Positions 11,352 to 22,306 of a stretch of DNA of 64,000 nucleotides are shown piece after piece (position 1 is the stretch's first letter; each line of letters opens with the position of its first letter). The notes below the pieces were generated by a model. The model was not told the origin of the DNA, made no database searches, and saw only the letters and a list, made by a program, of their open reading frames with translations. Both the position numbers and the translations under genes were made by a program. The DNA lies in the NCBI GenBank assembly GCA_030704615.1, contig CM060733.1, forward strand, positions 20,396,001-20,460,000, given 5' to 3'. This DNA comes from Takakia lepidozioides. Taxonomy: Eukaryota > Streptophyta > Takakiopsida > Takakiales > Takakiaceae.

Positions 11352-13030
11352 TTAAGCACCTATTGGCAATAAACACCGTGTGATCATTTTTTAGAAAGGT
11401 AGCAATTAGGAGCAATTAGGAACTTAACTCTCCTTGTATTTGATTTGTATTTCTATCATGGAATACCGCTCATGGTATCGTTATTACGCGCAACAGGGAT
11501 GTCAAGTTTATGTTAGCTCACAACGGCATGCATGACATGTGCTTAGAGCCGGATTCCATGGGCACTCCCAAACGTCCCCCCAAGCAAGCGCCCTAGGAGG
11601 GAATCGCCCCTAAAAAATTTGAGGGGGTGGTTCCATGGACAACTTTCCATTCACCCCTCTAGAAATCTTTGGCACCAATTGCTGTGGGGTAAATGACAAT
11701 TAATATCAGTTTTGGATGAAAATGTCAAAAATCATTCCCTCTCCTAAAATCTAACTTACTTTGGATGAAAATCAATAATATTCTGTAAGGCTGCGGGCCC
11801 CGCTCTTGGATGAATCTGGACCTCTATCCTTGGTCCTTCAACTATCCATGTCTATGTACAAATCATGAATACATCCTGAGCCTTGCTACTAGGCAGCTGA
11901 CACCGACGACATGAAGTTCTTCCAGCAAACATCCCAATCCTACTTATTACAATAGTTTTAATTCTGAATTGCATCTACTTCTCTCTGTAGTCCAATAGAC
12001 ACTCACTTTTTTGTCTCCATTGTCCCACCATTGACTGGGGTCGGAAAAGTGTTCATTCCAAAGCTTCTCCTCATCTCTGTTATCTGTTTTTGGATACTAT
12101 TCTGCTGCAACATTGGAAGTAACTTGCCAAAGTCACTCCAAACCACCACAGATCCACCCAACGAGCTAACTTACAAAATTCATATGCATCTCAGGGCTGA
12201 GTCAGATGAGAGGTCAAAACAAGCTGAAATAGGTCGAAGAAAAAGGTGCCCTCACCACATTGTCCTTGACCTTGTATCGTGACCCATTAAGGATTTGACC
12301 GACCATCAACCCAAAATGACCTTTTGTGTGTGCTGCTTGTGTCTGTAATCAGGTAATGTTGGATTGGTCTGTGAGAACCACCACGGTGTAGCTGAGCAGG
12401 CAGAGATTGAAACACGACATGCTAAGACCAAGCTGACTTTCCCAAGAATTTTGTAAACATCAGAAAGAATAGCAAATCATGGTACTAAGAGCCCACATTT
12501 GCAGGATGGACAGACTTCTTCAAATCGTACATTAAGAAAAAACCACACCTTGCGATTGCGGTTGTCCCACCATCGTGCAAATTCCAGCTGTGAGAGCTCC
12601 TGCGGTGTACTCATAATCTGCAAATATCCCCCTCTGAGATCGGTGTGTGAAACCTCTCTGCGCTCAAGCACGCGGGGAAAGACCAAAATACACATTCCAC
12701 ATTGTCCGTTTAGGAAGTTCAAGAAGTTCAAGAACCGGACAATCCGGGCAGGCTCCAAAAAACTTGGCGCGACGAGTTTTTTTGGGGATTTTTTGGGATG
12801 GGCAGTCCGGACAGATATAAAAAATTTACGACAATGATGACATTGCGACAAAACGTGGAACTATGGCACCCTATTCCTGCTCTACGCTAACCGACGTTCA
12901 GTCATCACTAGAATAAATAATGGAATAGCCATAGTAATTTTGATATAATAACACTTATTGCATGATTCACATTTAAACAAAACTTTAAACTAACAAAAGA
13001 TTATAATAAGAACCAGCATTCAATGAATGA

Positions 13031-13088
13031 GAACAGTTGAAAGTATAATGACATCTATCAAATGCTCATAAAATTAAACCGATCAGAG
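13031..13088 (+). repeat. Diverged direct repeat, copy 1
   Basis: About 55 bp beginning near GAACAGTTGAAAGTATAATG and repeated with a few substitutions at 13577-13633, about 546 bp downstream. The flanks do not match, so an LTR pair is not supported. Confidence 0.6.
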
Positions 13089-13576
13089 CCACACATTGAT
13101 TAAATAAAATAAAAATAGGATATACAAGAACAAGGCTTTGAAGACATTTTATACTTCAATCATTAACTATAATTTAACTATGCCAAGCTAGAGAAAAAAA
13201 ACCCAAATGAAAACAAAAAGTTTCAATTGGTTTGGGATATATGTGCCATACAATGTATGTAAAAACAAATTTTCGAGATGCGTATTCTAAAGTAGTGGAA
13301 TCTACTTTCATCCATAATAAACTTCAAATTTCATCCATTTAATTTTCATAAGTTGTTCAATAATAGAGATATTTCTACCTGGAAAAGGCACATCAGAGAA
13401 GTAAGTCTTCCGGAGGAGAGGAGGTAACACTTGGGGGAAGGCACAATAGGCGCTTAGCGATCCTTAATTTGTGACACTGACGCATAGTCTAGTCTTTAAA
13501 ATAAAGAGAAGCCAATAAGTAACATAACAAATTTGTTCCAATGCCTCTTGAAAATCAATTGTTGAAGCCCAAATGG

Positions 13577-13633
13577 GAACGGTTGAAAGTATAATAACAT
13601 CTATCAGATGCTCATAAAATTAAACGGATCAGA
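13577..13633 (+). repeat. Diverged direct repeat, copy 2
   Basis: Second copy of the repeat at 13031-13088, with a handful of single-base differences. Confidence 0.6.
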
Positions 13634-14508
13634 AGCTGATATATTGCACATATTCCCCGGTCCCTTGTCTGCAATTTTTGATTTGCGGGCCGCAAGGCCT
13701 TAGGGACTGCAAGCTGTAAGCAAATCGGCGTGCAGACTTGAACGTGAATTTGGAAGCTATTGACAAATGTCTGCAGCTCTTTTAGGGACGTGCATAAGCT
13801 GGTCGCTTTGGGAAGACCACGCATTCACAATGAACTAGAGTACAATCACAAGTTGGCTGAGAGCATTGAACTTCTGGAAAGTTACACTAGTGTAACTCAT
13901 GATGTGGTCTAAAGATAGTTTGGGGGCCTGGTTATGCGAGCAAGTAAGTCATTCCATCCCAAGCTAACTTGACATTGACCCTGTTAATAGTGCTTGACAT
14001 GCTTGAAAGGAAAATGATCCATGTCTTGGTACAATACACTGGCAAACTGAAATCTGGTGTACTGTATTCTACTGTCATGCAAACAAGGATCTAAACTACG
14101 TGCTAACAACAGCTCCCTACAGCTCATATAGTCCCTTTGAACGATGGTTCAACTTCTGTACCTCCCTAGCTTATTTCAGATCCATGTCCTAGTCACATCT
14201 CCAAATCTTCGTGGGAGCTTTTGTGGAGGTACTAGTCTGTAAGTTGACCATGTGCCACATGGAAGGTGAGCCTTGTAGCATGGTTCCAAAAATGACAGTT
14301 CCATTGCTCACCATGGACATTGTGGTCTTTTCAATTACTGTTGTGGCTGCCACAACCTAAACACCACTCCCTTCTGTTGTCTTTTTTTCCCCAACAGAAG
14401 GTAATCACTACCGCATTAAGCTTAGGGTTTAAACATTGATCGTGTACTACACCACAATGAAGCTGCATTGGTGTGTGCTTGTAAGTTAATGTGTTTTCCA
14501 CTGGCGTG

Positions 14509-14580
14509 TAGTCGGGCTAGGGATTGAACCTAGAACCTCCCCCATTCCGGTGGGGTGCTCTACCACTGAGCTACCCATCC
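14509..14580 (-). repeat. tRNA-like sequence inside TRIM LTR (minus copy)
   Basis: Read on the minus strand this 72-base segment has a perfect D arm (GCTC/GAGC with an AGTGGTA loop), an imperfect anticodon stem of C and G runs, a T arm with a TTCAATC loop, and acceptor halves GGATGGG and CCCGAC that mostly pair. A-box and B-box matches are intact. Confidence 0.75.
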
Positions 14581-14754
14581 TGTTCTGTTCTCATAGTACC
14601 GTGCAAGGGCTATAATCTTGACACTCCAACACTCCCCCTCAAGGCATAGCCCTTATAGCTAATGCCCACCCATTCTAACCACCGCCCCAACCTTGGCTCT
14701 GATTGTTGGAGTGCCAAGGTTATAGCCCTTGCACGGCGCTTTAAGAGCAGAACG

Positions 14755-14825
14755 GGATGGGTAGCTTGTGGTAGAGCACCCCACCAGAATGGGGGAGGTC
14801 CTAGGTTCAATCCCTAGCTCGACCA
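14755..14825 (+). repeat. tRNA-like sequence inside TRIM LTR (5' plus copy)
   Basis: A 71-base segment collinear with the minus copy. It has lost one base in the D loop (GCTTGTGGTAGAGC) but keeps the B box GGTTCAATCCC. It ends GACCA, reminiscent of a mature tRNA 3' end. Confidence 0.75.
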
Positions 14826-14973
14826 CACGGCAGCGGTTTTCCAACATGGTATTAGAGCCAAGGTTGAGGCGGTGGTCAGAATGGGTGGGCATTAGCTATA
14901 AGGGCTATGCCTTGAGGGGGAGTGTTGGAGTGTCAAGGTTATAGCCCTTGCACGACACTTTGAGATTAGAATA

Positions 14974-15061
14974 GGATGGGTAGCTTAGTGGTAGAGTAGC
15001 TTAGTGGTAGAGCACCCCATCGGAAAGGGGGAGGTCCTGGGTTCAATCCCTAGCCCGACCA
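14974..15061 (+). repeat. tRNA-like sequence inside TRIM LTR (3' plus copy, A-box region duplicated)
   Basis: Same tRNA-like module, lengthened to 88 bases by a perfect 16-bp tandem duplication of the A-box region (14981-14996 and 14997-15012). The B box and acceptor 3' half are intact. Confidence 0.75.
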
Positions 15062-15317
15062 CATGCCAGTGGTTTTCCAGTGTGTACTGTAAGTTTTGTG
15101 TCTTGTTTGCTGTTGTGAATAGAAAAGAGGTCTGAGAATATACTTTCTATTTCTCTCACATGTGGACATGGTTGCAATACTTTCTATTTCTCTCACATGT
15201 GGACATGGTTGCAAGTGCTTGATTGTTCACAGTATATTAGTGCTGTTCACGCTTTGTAGACTGGCCAATGTATGCCAGGGCCTCATGCAACTTCCATGGT
15301 TGTGAATGGTATAGTAG

Positions 15318-15592
15318 TCTTTCCCTCCAACTGGAAGGTGCAGGGGAAGAGGAAAGAACTTCATATGGACAAATCTGTTTGTTGTTTCGAGCCAATGTGC
15401 ATACTGCGGACACTATCTGCAAAGTCACAAAGAATTGACTCTTATAAGGATGTATCTTTCCCTCCAACTGGAAGGTGCAGGGGAAGAGGAAAGAACTTCA
15501 TATGGACAAATCTGTTTGTTGTTTCGAGCCAATGTGCATACTGCGGACACTATCTGCAAAGTCACAAAGAAATTGACTCTTGTAAGGATGTA
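15318..15592 (+). repeat. 137-bp tandem duplication
   Basis: Two nearly identical copies, starting at 15318 and 15455, each beginning TCTTTCCCTCCAACTGG. They differ by a few substitutions and one inserted A in the second copy. The segment is open in more than one frame and one frame contains CAYCGHYLQSH, but I recognise no protein family. The high identity indicates a recent duplication. Confidence 0.85.
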
Positions 15593-17044
15593 TCAACATG
15601 TTAGATTCAATCAGACAGTAGATTGTCCGGAACTTCGGTGGTCACAGTCAAAAATTTCTAGTTCCTTCATAGTGGTAGATACACACTCGATTCTGAGGGC
15701 TGTGCATGTTATTCCTCATTTTATGAGGGATGACAACTTTTTTGTCAATACCTTCAAGTTTTGAACAACTATGTAGTCATGTCCAATTTCATGATAGAAT
15801 CACAGCACATGATCATGAAACAAACATTAATGTGGTTTGGAAGATTGGTGTGTGCAGTCGCTCTAAAGCACATGTTCGATCTCTTTTTTCGATCTCGTGC
15901 ATTGAGCAGTCTAAGTTTTTGGTGTTGGGCTTCCTAGTAGTGGGATAGCGTTTGACATGTTTGGTCGCCTCTAGTGTTTGCATAGATGCCCATGTCTGTA
16001 ATGGGCAGCAGAGTTTGGTAGTTGCTATAGAGCAGCGGGGGATGGGAGGGTGGAATCAGTAGCCTTGTGGATTGTGAACTGGGTCTGCTTTTTATGGTCC
16101 GTAGGGGCAATGGTCAAGTGGGCTACCTGCATTTTGACACGGCCAAAGCATCTGAGGCAGCTCTGGGCAAAGCTCTCTTTCTGAAGCTTACAAGAGTGGC
16201 TTGGTGAGACGTGAATAACTATTTATGTGTGGGGATAGGGGGAGTGAGGGGGGGGGCATGCGTGTGATTATGTTTCTCCAGATTTTCTTAGGAAAGGAAT
16301 GATTCATAAAATCACCTCCAAGTCAATGCTCTTGTATAACCAGATGAATGCCCTTGACCATTGACAGAGCTCAGTCATGAATAGACTACTATTTAAACAA
16401 TATCTCCAGCTTCTCTCTCTCGTCATCTTTCTTGCTTACTCGCATGCTCTTTCACCAGTCACGTCTAAGAAACACTAATGTCCAGCCAACTGAAGGGCAA
16501 TAAGCACAACTTTGAAAAAGAAAACACAATCTCTTCCACAGATGGAGGATGGAGAATGGAGAATGAACAGCTTTGTCTGGCACACAAATAAAAAGGGGCA
16601 TTTCACGATTGAAGGTTTGCTTGGTGACAAAAAGTAGGGTAGTGCACCCTCACAACTCGACGGTGGCACAAGATCTATAGGGCACACTTGGGCAGAAGTC
16701 AACATGCTGGTGTAAATCTAGCACCTGAGTTTGAAATTTGCCACTCGCTCCTTGTCTTTTTGTTTTGTACAGCTGCCAACCAGCTTCAAGCATGCCCTTT
16801 GTGCTGCTCAGACAACTACTCCAGTGCCGTAGCAAATGCTTCTAGCTGCAACCCATGCACCTGCATTCACTGGTACTTGTCAACCGTAACCTCTGTATAC
16901 CATCCCTGCCACCTGTGCAATGTGCCTTCACACTAGACGTGCAACCTGCACAACACTACCAGTTGAATGATGTCAACCAAACAGATAAGAAAGATGTGAT
17001 GGAATACCCTTGAAAGACTACAATATAAAGCATTCGTGCTAGTT

Positions 17045-17286
17045 ACTGCTCTGACTTCTGCAAAATGTCTTGAGCTTCACACTGGAAGTGCCTGATTCAA
17101 GCAGCTGTACTACCCCTGCTTCCAGTTGATCATTTACCCATGGAGGCTTCTTGTAGCCATCAATCCATAGAGTGTCATTGGTACTCTTGTACTTGAAATC
17201 TGGTCCCCTAGGATGGATCTGCACCCTTAGTTCATTCCTGCCTTCCTCAGCTATCCTTGCCTCCACAACAGAACTGCATAGATCCC
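17045..17286 (-). pseudogene. Exon-like gene fragment, unidentified
   Basis: About 80 codons on the minus strand following a good splice acceptor (TTTTTGTCAG at about 17,287-17,296 in the sense direction). The peptide has convincing protein character (PRGPDFKYKSTNDTLWIDGY, then KKPPWVNDQLEAGVV) and ends at a stop. I cannot assign a family. No partner exon was found nearby, so a captured or relic gene fragment is the likeliest reading. Confidence 0.35.
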
Positions 17287-18267
17287 CTGACAAAAACAAC
17301 TGTGAGCAAACCACCCCTACCGACCAAATACTACCTCCCATCCCAAATTGGTGGCAGGACTGCAGAAAAGTGTATGAGAAGGGAGAAAGAGAATGTCATT
17401 GCCAGTGTAGGCTCCAGCTTAGCCATATAGGACTAATCCCTCCTGGAGTGCTGAACTTTCCAGGTCGGTAGTGGGCTTTCAACCCACCAGGGTATAGAGA
17501 AGTATGCAAAATAGTCTCACTGCCAGTCCACACCCAACTGAACAACCTGACAACCAGGGATGCAGTGTCCACTTAAATCCGGTATTGACATCCACAGGGG
17601 TCGACAGAGATTGGCCAAGGAACAAAATGGTGTGTGGGGGGGTTGAGAGCCGAGAGAGATAGAGAGAGACCCTCATCATTACCATTAATTTTCCCAGAAC
17701 TTTTGTCAAAGCATTTTGTTGTCTGCTTCTGCTGTAAGATAGCGAGAAATCACCTTATTACCTCAATTATCCCTCCACTGACTAGAGTCTGCAGGATACT
17801 TGTTCCAAATCTTCTCCACGTCTATAATTCGGCTTTTTGGACAACTCCATCTGTGGCCTCCTTGCTCATTCCCCCCTCCATAAGGTTCCTCTGCTCTCCA
17901 TTGCCTAGCCATGGATATCCAACTGTTTTAACTCAAATCTCAATGCAACGCGGATCGAAGACTGCACAGTGTTCCCCAACAGAGTGTACAGGCCACCCCT
18001 TTTTGAATCTCTTAGGACAGGCTAGCAAGCAGTATAGCCCAGGGGAAGCATGTCAAGCCACCCCAGGCCTCCTCCAGAACATGTCGGAGGACACCCCGGT
18101 GGCTTATGACTGCTCCTTCCCATTACAATTTGCCACATCTATCTTTCGAAAGAGGAGCGAGAGAGGGAGTCGACAACAAGTCTTCTCACACTTGTGGGGA
18201 TGTGAGAAAATCTGGAGAGAGATGGGACAGACAGATACAATAAAGCTGAGGGGGAGAAAAGAATATA

Positions 18268-18610
18268 ATGTACTCATAAGACGTTATTTGCCATAGCCTT
18301 GTGATGATTGACTCCACGCCCCCTTTTAGCGGAACACAAAGGCACAGAAACTACCTTTGTCAGGGGCTGACGCCAGTAGTATGAGTTACCTTGGAACAGA
18401 CTGATCCTCGAGTTTCCAGATATCCTCTAGAAATCCATTTTTTACAAGCATCAATCTACTGTGTGTGATTTGCCCAATAACTGGGCCCCAAAAAGGCCTG
18501 GGCTTTTGGCTCAGCCTCGAGATTTTCAAAGTTAGTAAACAGAGGTACAGGAACAAATTTCTTGATGGAGAAAAATAGAATGTACTCATGTTGTTTGCCG
18601 TGGCCTGGAG
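18268..18610 (-). mobile_element. LINE 3'-end fragment(s), APE-type family of 39951 and 62857
   Basis: The segment 18268-18566 matches the 3' portions of the LINE copies at 39951 and 62857: same 3' terminal motif (plus strand TGTACTCATAAGACG), same untranslated region and start of the CCHC-domain coding region. Directly beyond, at about 18575-18608, the 3' terminal motif occurs again, so two 5'-truncated copies may be nested or tandem. Confidence 0.75.
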
Positions 18611-20178
18611 GAAATAATAGAAACTGAAGGACAGGGTAAGTACCTTCTCAGGCCAAAATTGAGTAACAGAGATGATGTAGAGGGGGTTTTACTGACCGAA
18701 CCAGGGGCAGCGCCTGCTTGCCAGAGGTTATGAAACGATCCACATCTCTGCAAACCAATGCCCAAAACCAAAATCACGTAGACTCCGTCCTTCCTCTGAC
18801 TGGTCTGTAATATGCCAAAAACCCCTTGCTACCTACACCACATTTGTCTGCATCTCCAAATCCCCTAGCAAGTTACCTCTTCAAGTCTTCACAGCTGAAG
18901 GCCAAATGTAAGATGCAACAACAAGCAAATTAAGCTAACCTGGCTAGTTGGCAAAATTGGATATGATCACATATTCCTTGACTTCCAGCGGAGCTCCGAG
19001 CCCTACAGCAGCACAAGCTCATGCAGTCCTGTTTCAATGCCAACTTGCTTACTGTCGATTTTTGCGTTTTCCACCTCCTCGGTGAAAAACGGTAATACGC
19101 CCTGATGAATTTATCGAATACATACGGACATGTAGAAAGTTGAATGAACACTTCAAGCTTGCTGAAAAAAAAAGATGTGTCTGTAATACATCATCATTGT
19201 CTTTTCAATCTCTTTGCCAAGTAGGCACAATTACAATGTTGGGTCAATGCCAAGCACGAGGAGATAGCAATGATTTGTCAGTAATAAAATACATGTTTGT
19301 TCCATGGCCATTGACAATGTGCCAACTAAGCCCACCCCCAAACGGGCCAGTAGTCGTGAGAGGAGTGGCTCTTAGTTACGCCGGATTTCGGCCGGAGACT
19401 GAAGATGATGAAACCTTGTACAGTTTTTTTTTTTTTTTTTTTTAAAGGAAAGGGAACTGAGCCCTTTTAATCAAATTGAGAAACGAGGAAAAAATAATCT
19501 CGTGGAGGCCATTAGGCGTTACAATGGGGGGAACCTCCCTAAGCACCACTATGGGGAGCTAAAAAAACCAGTCATGGTTTACTGAGTGAATCAGCAGCTT
19601 GGAAAACCAGACCTTAGAACCACGCACTTGCGCATAAATCTAAGAAAGAGGGTTCTACCATCTATGCCTGAAGCGAAACAGAGCCCCACAACGGGGAGCT
19701 AAGAGACCAGTCATGGTAAAGCTTTATTTACAAACTGATATGAGGTAACTGTACAAAGGATGGAAAGTTCCCATAGCAATGGAAGAGTTAACATAAAGAA
19801 ATGAAAAATAAAAACGTACATAACTGAAGTAGCACTGTTTCTCAATGTTGTTGTGTTAGCACTGAGTAGGTCCCTGGTCAGGGGGGGTCCAAATGTTAGA
19901 TGACAGCTTACCATGTCAAGTCAAATGGTTTAATAGGCCGGTCCGACGTTGGTCCAACAGCAATATGACCAATGTAATGTGGAGGCTTAAGGGCAAGCCT
20001 CCGAGTACCGAAATGAGCCCCACCATGAGGCCGAGTGGTGGGCCGAGTGTAGGTAATCCCCCGATACAAGGAGGCTTACCATAGGGACTGTTGTAATGCA
20101 CTGGCCAGACTGGCGCATAAATAAATTATAGGACTCTGATCACTGGGACAGCCTTGGGCGGTGGATTCACAGGTTCAA

Positions 20179-20215
20179 CCCTTAAGTGTCAAACCGACCC
20201 GTTTTGGGTTGATCA
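20179..20215 (+). repeat. piggyBac-like end remnant
   Basis: Begins CCCTTAA and carries CCCGTTTTGGG at the same relative distance as the left end of the element at 7628. The bases between differ and the flanking TTAA is absent. No opposite end was found. Confidence 0.35.
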
Positions 20216-22306
20216 GGTTTCTTTAACCATCCAATTCTTACTGGGGTTAACTCTAATTTGAGTCAAATTAAGCTCATTAGGTGAGACAAAAATTCTTACA
20301 CACAATAGCATTGACCAATCTTCAAAAAAAAAATATATACATGGAGTGAGACCCCCCAATCCGGGGCTAACTCAGCTTTTTTTGGCATATTTTGGCCGAG
20401 TCATCTTGCCCGAGTTGCTTACATGGCAACCACGGTCACCGGTTTCCTTCGAGGGAAAAAAGCTTATACATAGTTCTTCACGAATCAACAATATACCTGG
20501 CCCAGGGTCGATATGATGCTGGGCATGTGGGAAGTGTGCAATGGTTGGTCGGTTGTCCAACTTGGAATCGCGGGCGTTGCTAAAGCGGGCGAGCAGCCGC
20601 GATAGTGCAAAACAGCCAAAATGAAGCGATCCAAATAATTATAGACGGAATTACAGGCCAGTCATCGCGACTCTTCTGCGCGCATTCATTTCAACCCCAT
20701 TCAATGCGCGCTCTTACTCTGGCGCTAATTATGTGGCGCCAAACCCCGCCCTGCCATTGGGCTGCCTCTAGCCCATAGCCGTGCCCTGCCGCATACGGTG
20801 CCTGCTACGCTCCTCTCCGATACCCGTCGCCGCATCAACGCCAAGCGTAGAGCACTGTAGAGGAAGGGAGGGAGAGAGAGGGGAAGGTGCGAGGGGCACA
20901 GAGGGGGCGGCCAAATTTACGGTGCAGAGGGAAGTGATAAGATAAGATAATTTCCTACTGCTCAACAATTCAATTCCTTGTTCTCTGCCTGCACCGCTGA
21001 GGTTTTTGTTGTCGTTTCTATAGTCTTAATATCCAACGCTGAAAGGCCAATGGACAGTTGAAGGATTGAACCCAGGATCAGCCAGGTTATGCACAGGCAG
21101 GGCACAAATACACAACCAGTGGGGTAAGTACCTGGTCGAGTGCGAGAGAGAGAGAACGGTAAGAGCGGCAGGGAGAGCTGTGGCATACTGACAGAGAGCT
21201 TCTGGCACGCACGCGTGCGCGCAAGAAGAGTAGTAAACAGAGGAGAGAATAGTTTTGTGAGTCGAGCAAGTGATTGAGGCGGACTGACACCTCCATGCCC
21301 TGTCGCTCTCGGCGCCAGCCCCGTCTCTCTGCGCTGTGGCGCTGAGCCACAGAGTGTTGTACTACTATTCGTATGTGACTAACTATAGAGAGTCGTGCCT
21401 GTATGCTTAAGCTACTCTGCAGCTTTGACCAAGGGAGCGGAAGCAGAACCGGCCGGAATTGAAACTTTCACCCCCGTAGTTACAGCGAGTCTTGCTCCCT
21501 TCAGCTTTGTACTTTCTACAGCTTTCTCTCAGGATTTGAAACAAATTACGTAACGACTCCTTCCATTTCTGTGTCGATCGTATGATCCTTCAACTTATTG
21601 CTCGTTGTAGGCTGTCAAGGGACGCAGTGGTCCCAACTTCCCAGTTGCTGAGCTAAACTGAGCCTTACTGACACACCGGTCTCCCAGCTGGACTCTCTCG
21701 AGTCCCAGCCGTTGCTTAGCCTCTGCGCAGGGACATACGGCTCCATCACCATTGACTCGTTTTGAGTGTGCTTCATCAAGCCTGCATTGCTCTGCTCGTC
21801 CAACTTTCGTTTCCAACTTCAGAGTTCAACTCGGCGGAGTTGCTGTACGGCTGTGCCGCATGAAATCTTCAGTCCGTTATTACGAGCTTCATGCTCTCGA
21901 TGTTTTGCAAGGCTCCGGACTTGATATCATTGTGCTCTCTAGATCAAAAGTACTGGTTTGCAAGTCTTCTCAAGCAGGATTCCAGAATCGATGTTGTTGA
22001 CTGTCTCCGAAAGAAGTCTCTGCAGCAAATAGTTGCCAACAAGCTATCTCCGCAATTGATCCCTGGTTTCGCTATTCGGCCTCTCTAAGTCTTTGTACAA
22101 TCTGCGGGCCCAATGTCCAAGTCCCGGGGGAACCATCTATGACCATTTCGCATTCGTTCGGAGGCTGGTGAGCATTTAGGTGGTGGCCAGCATTTCAGTC
22201 CAATGAGCATCAGGTATCTTTTCAAGTCTTTTTGTGATTCACCACCATTTGTGAAGGCGGGGGTGGTTAGCGCCGGGAAACAGGAGCTCGGTGTTTCTAG
22301 ATATTG

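Larger units (their letters stand above)
11356..14489. other. Intergenic repeat debris
   Basis: No gene recognised. A 124-codon minus-strand ORF at 12851-12477 has scattered CxxC pairs but no recognisable domain and overlaps an equally long ORF on the other strand. 12.9-13.6 kb is AT-rich and contains a diverged direct repeat (13031-13088 and 13577-13633). A stretch at about 12,020-12,080 resembles one at about 17,770-17,815, suggesting a shared degraded repeat. Confidence 0.4.
14490..15079 (+). mobile_element. Composite TRIM-like element with tRNA-like LTRs
   Basis: Five modules lie head to head: LTR in minus orientation (14490-14631), internal segment minus (14632-14703), LTR plus (14704-14846), internal segment plus (14847-14922), LTR plus (14923-15079). 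The LTRs are about 142-157 bp and begin TGTTGGAGTG. The 76-bp internal segment opens with TGGTATTAGAGCCA, one base from the standard copia primer-binding site, and closes with a purine run (TTGAGGGGGAG) against the next LTR. Two short LTRs, a primer site and a purine tract with no coding capacity define a TRIM. The minus half lacks its second LTR and the last bases of its primer site. Confidence 0.8.
15593..22306. other. Repeat-rich region and 5' flank of the bHLH gene
   Basis: No complete gene recognised. It contains an exon-like fragment (17045-17286), a LINE 3' fragment (18268-18610), a poly-T tract of about 20 bases near 19425-19443 and a piggyBac-like half end (20179-20215). From about 20.6 kb the DNA becomes GC-richer with GA-rich runs (20,865-20,885 and 21,145-21,155), as expected for the promoter and 5' untranslated region of the plus-strand gene starting at 22307. 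A long spliced leader is likely but cannot be delimited. Confidence 0.4.

Noticed and set aside
12477-12851. 124-codon ORF with CxxC pairs as a zinc protein
   Set aside because: The opposite strand is equally open, there is no recognised domain, and short direct repeats (AAGTTCAAG) lie within it.
14509-15061. Functional nuclear tRNA genes
   Set aside because: The anticodon loops lack the usual T33 in a consistent register, acceptor stems are imperfect, one copy has lost a D-loop base and another has a 16-bp insertion. All lie inside LTRs.
17634-18296. 220-codon plus-strand ORF
   Set aside because: Low-complexity, no domain, runs into the antisense 3' end of a LINE and resembles a repeat at 12 kb; a chance ORF.
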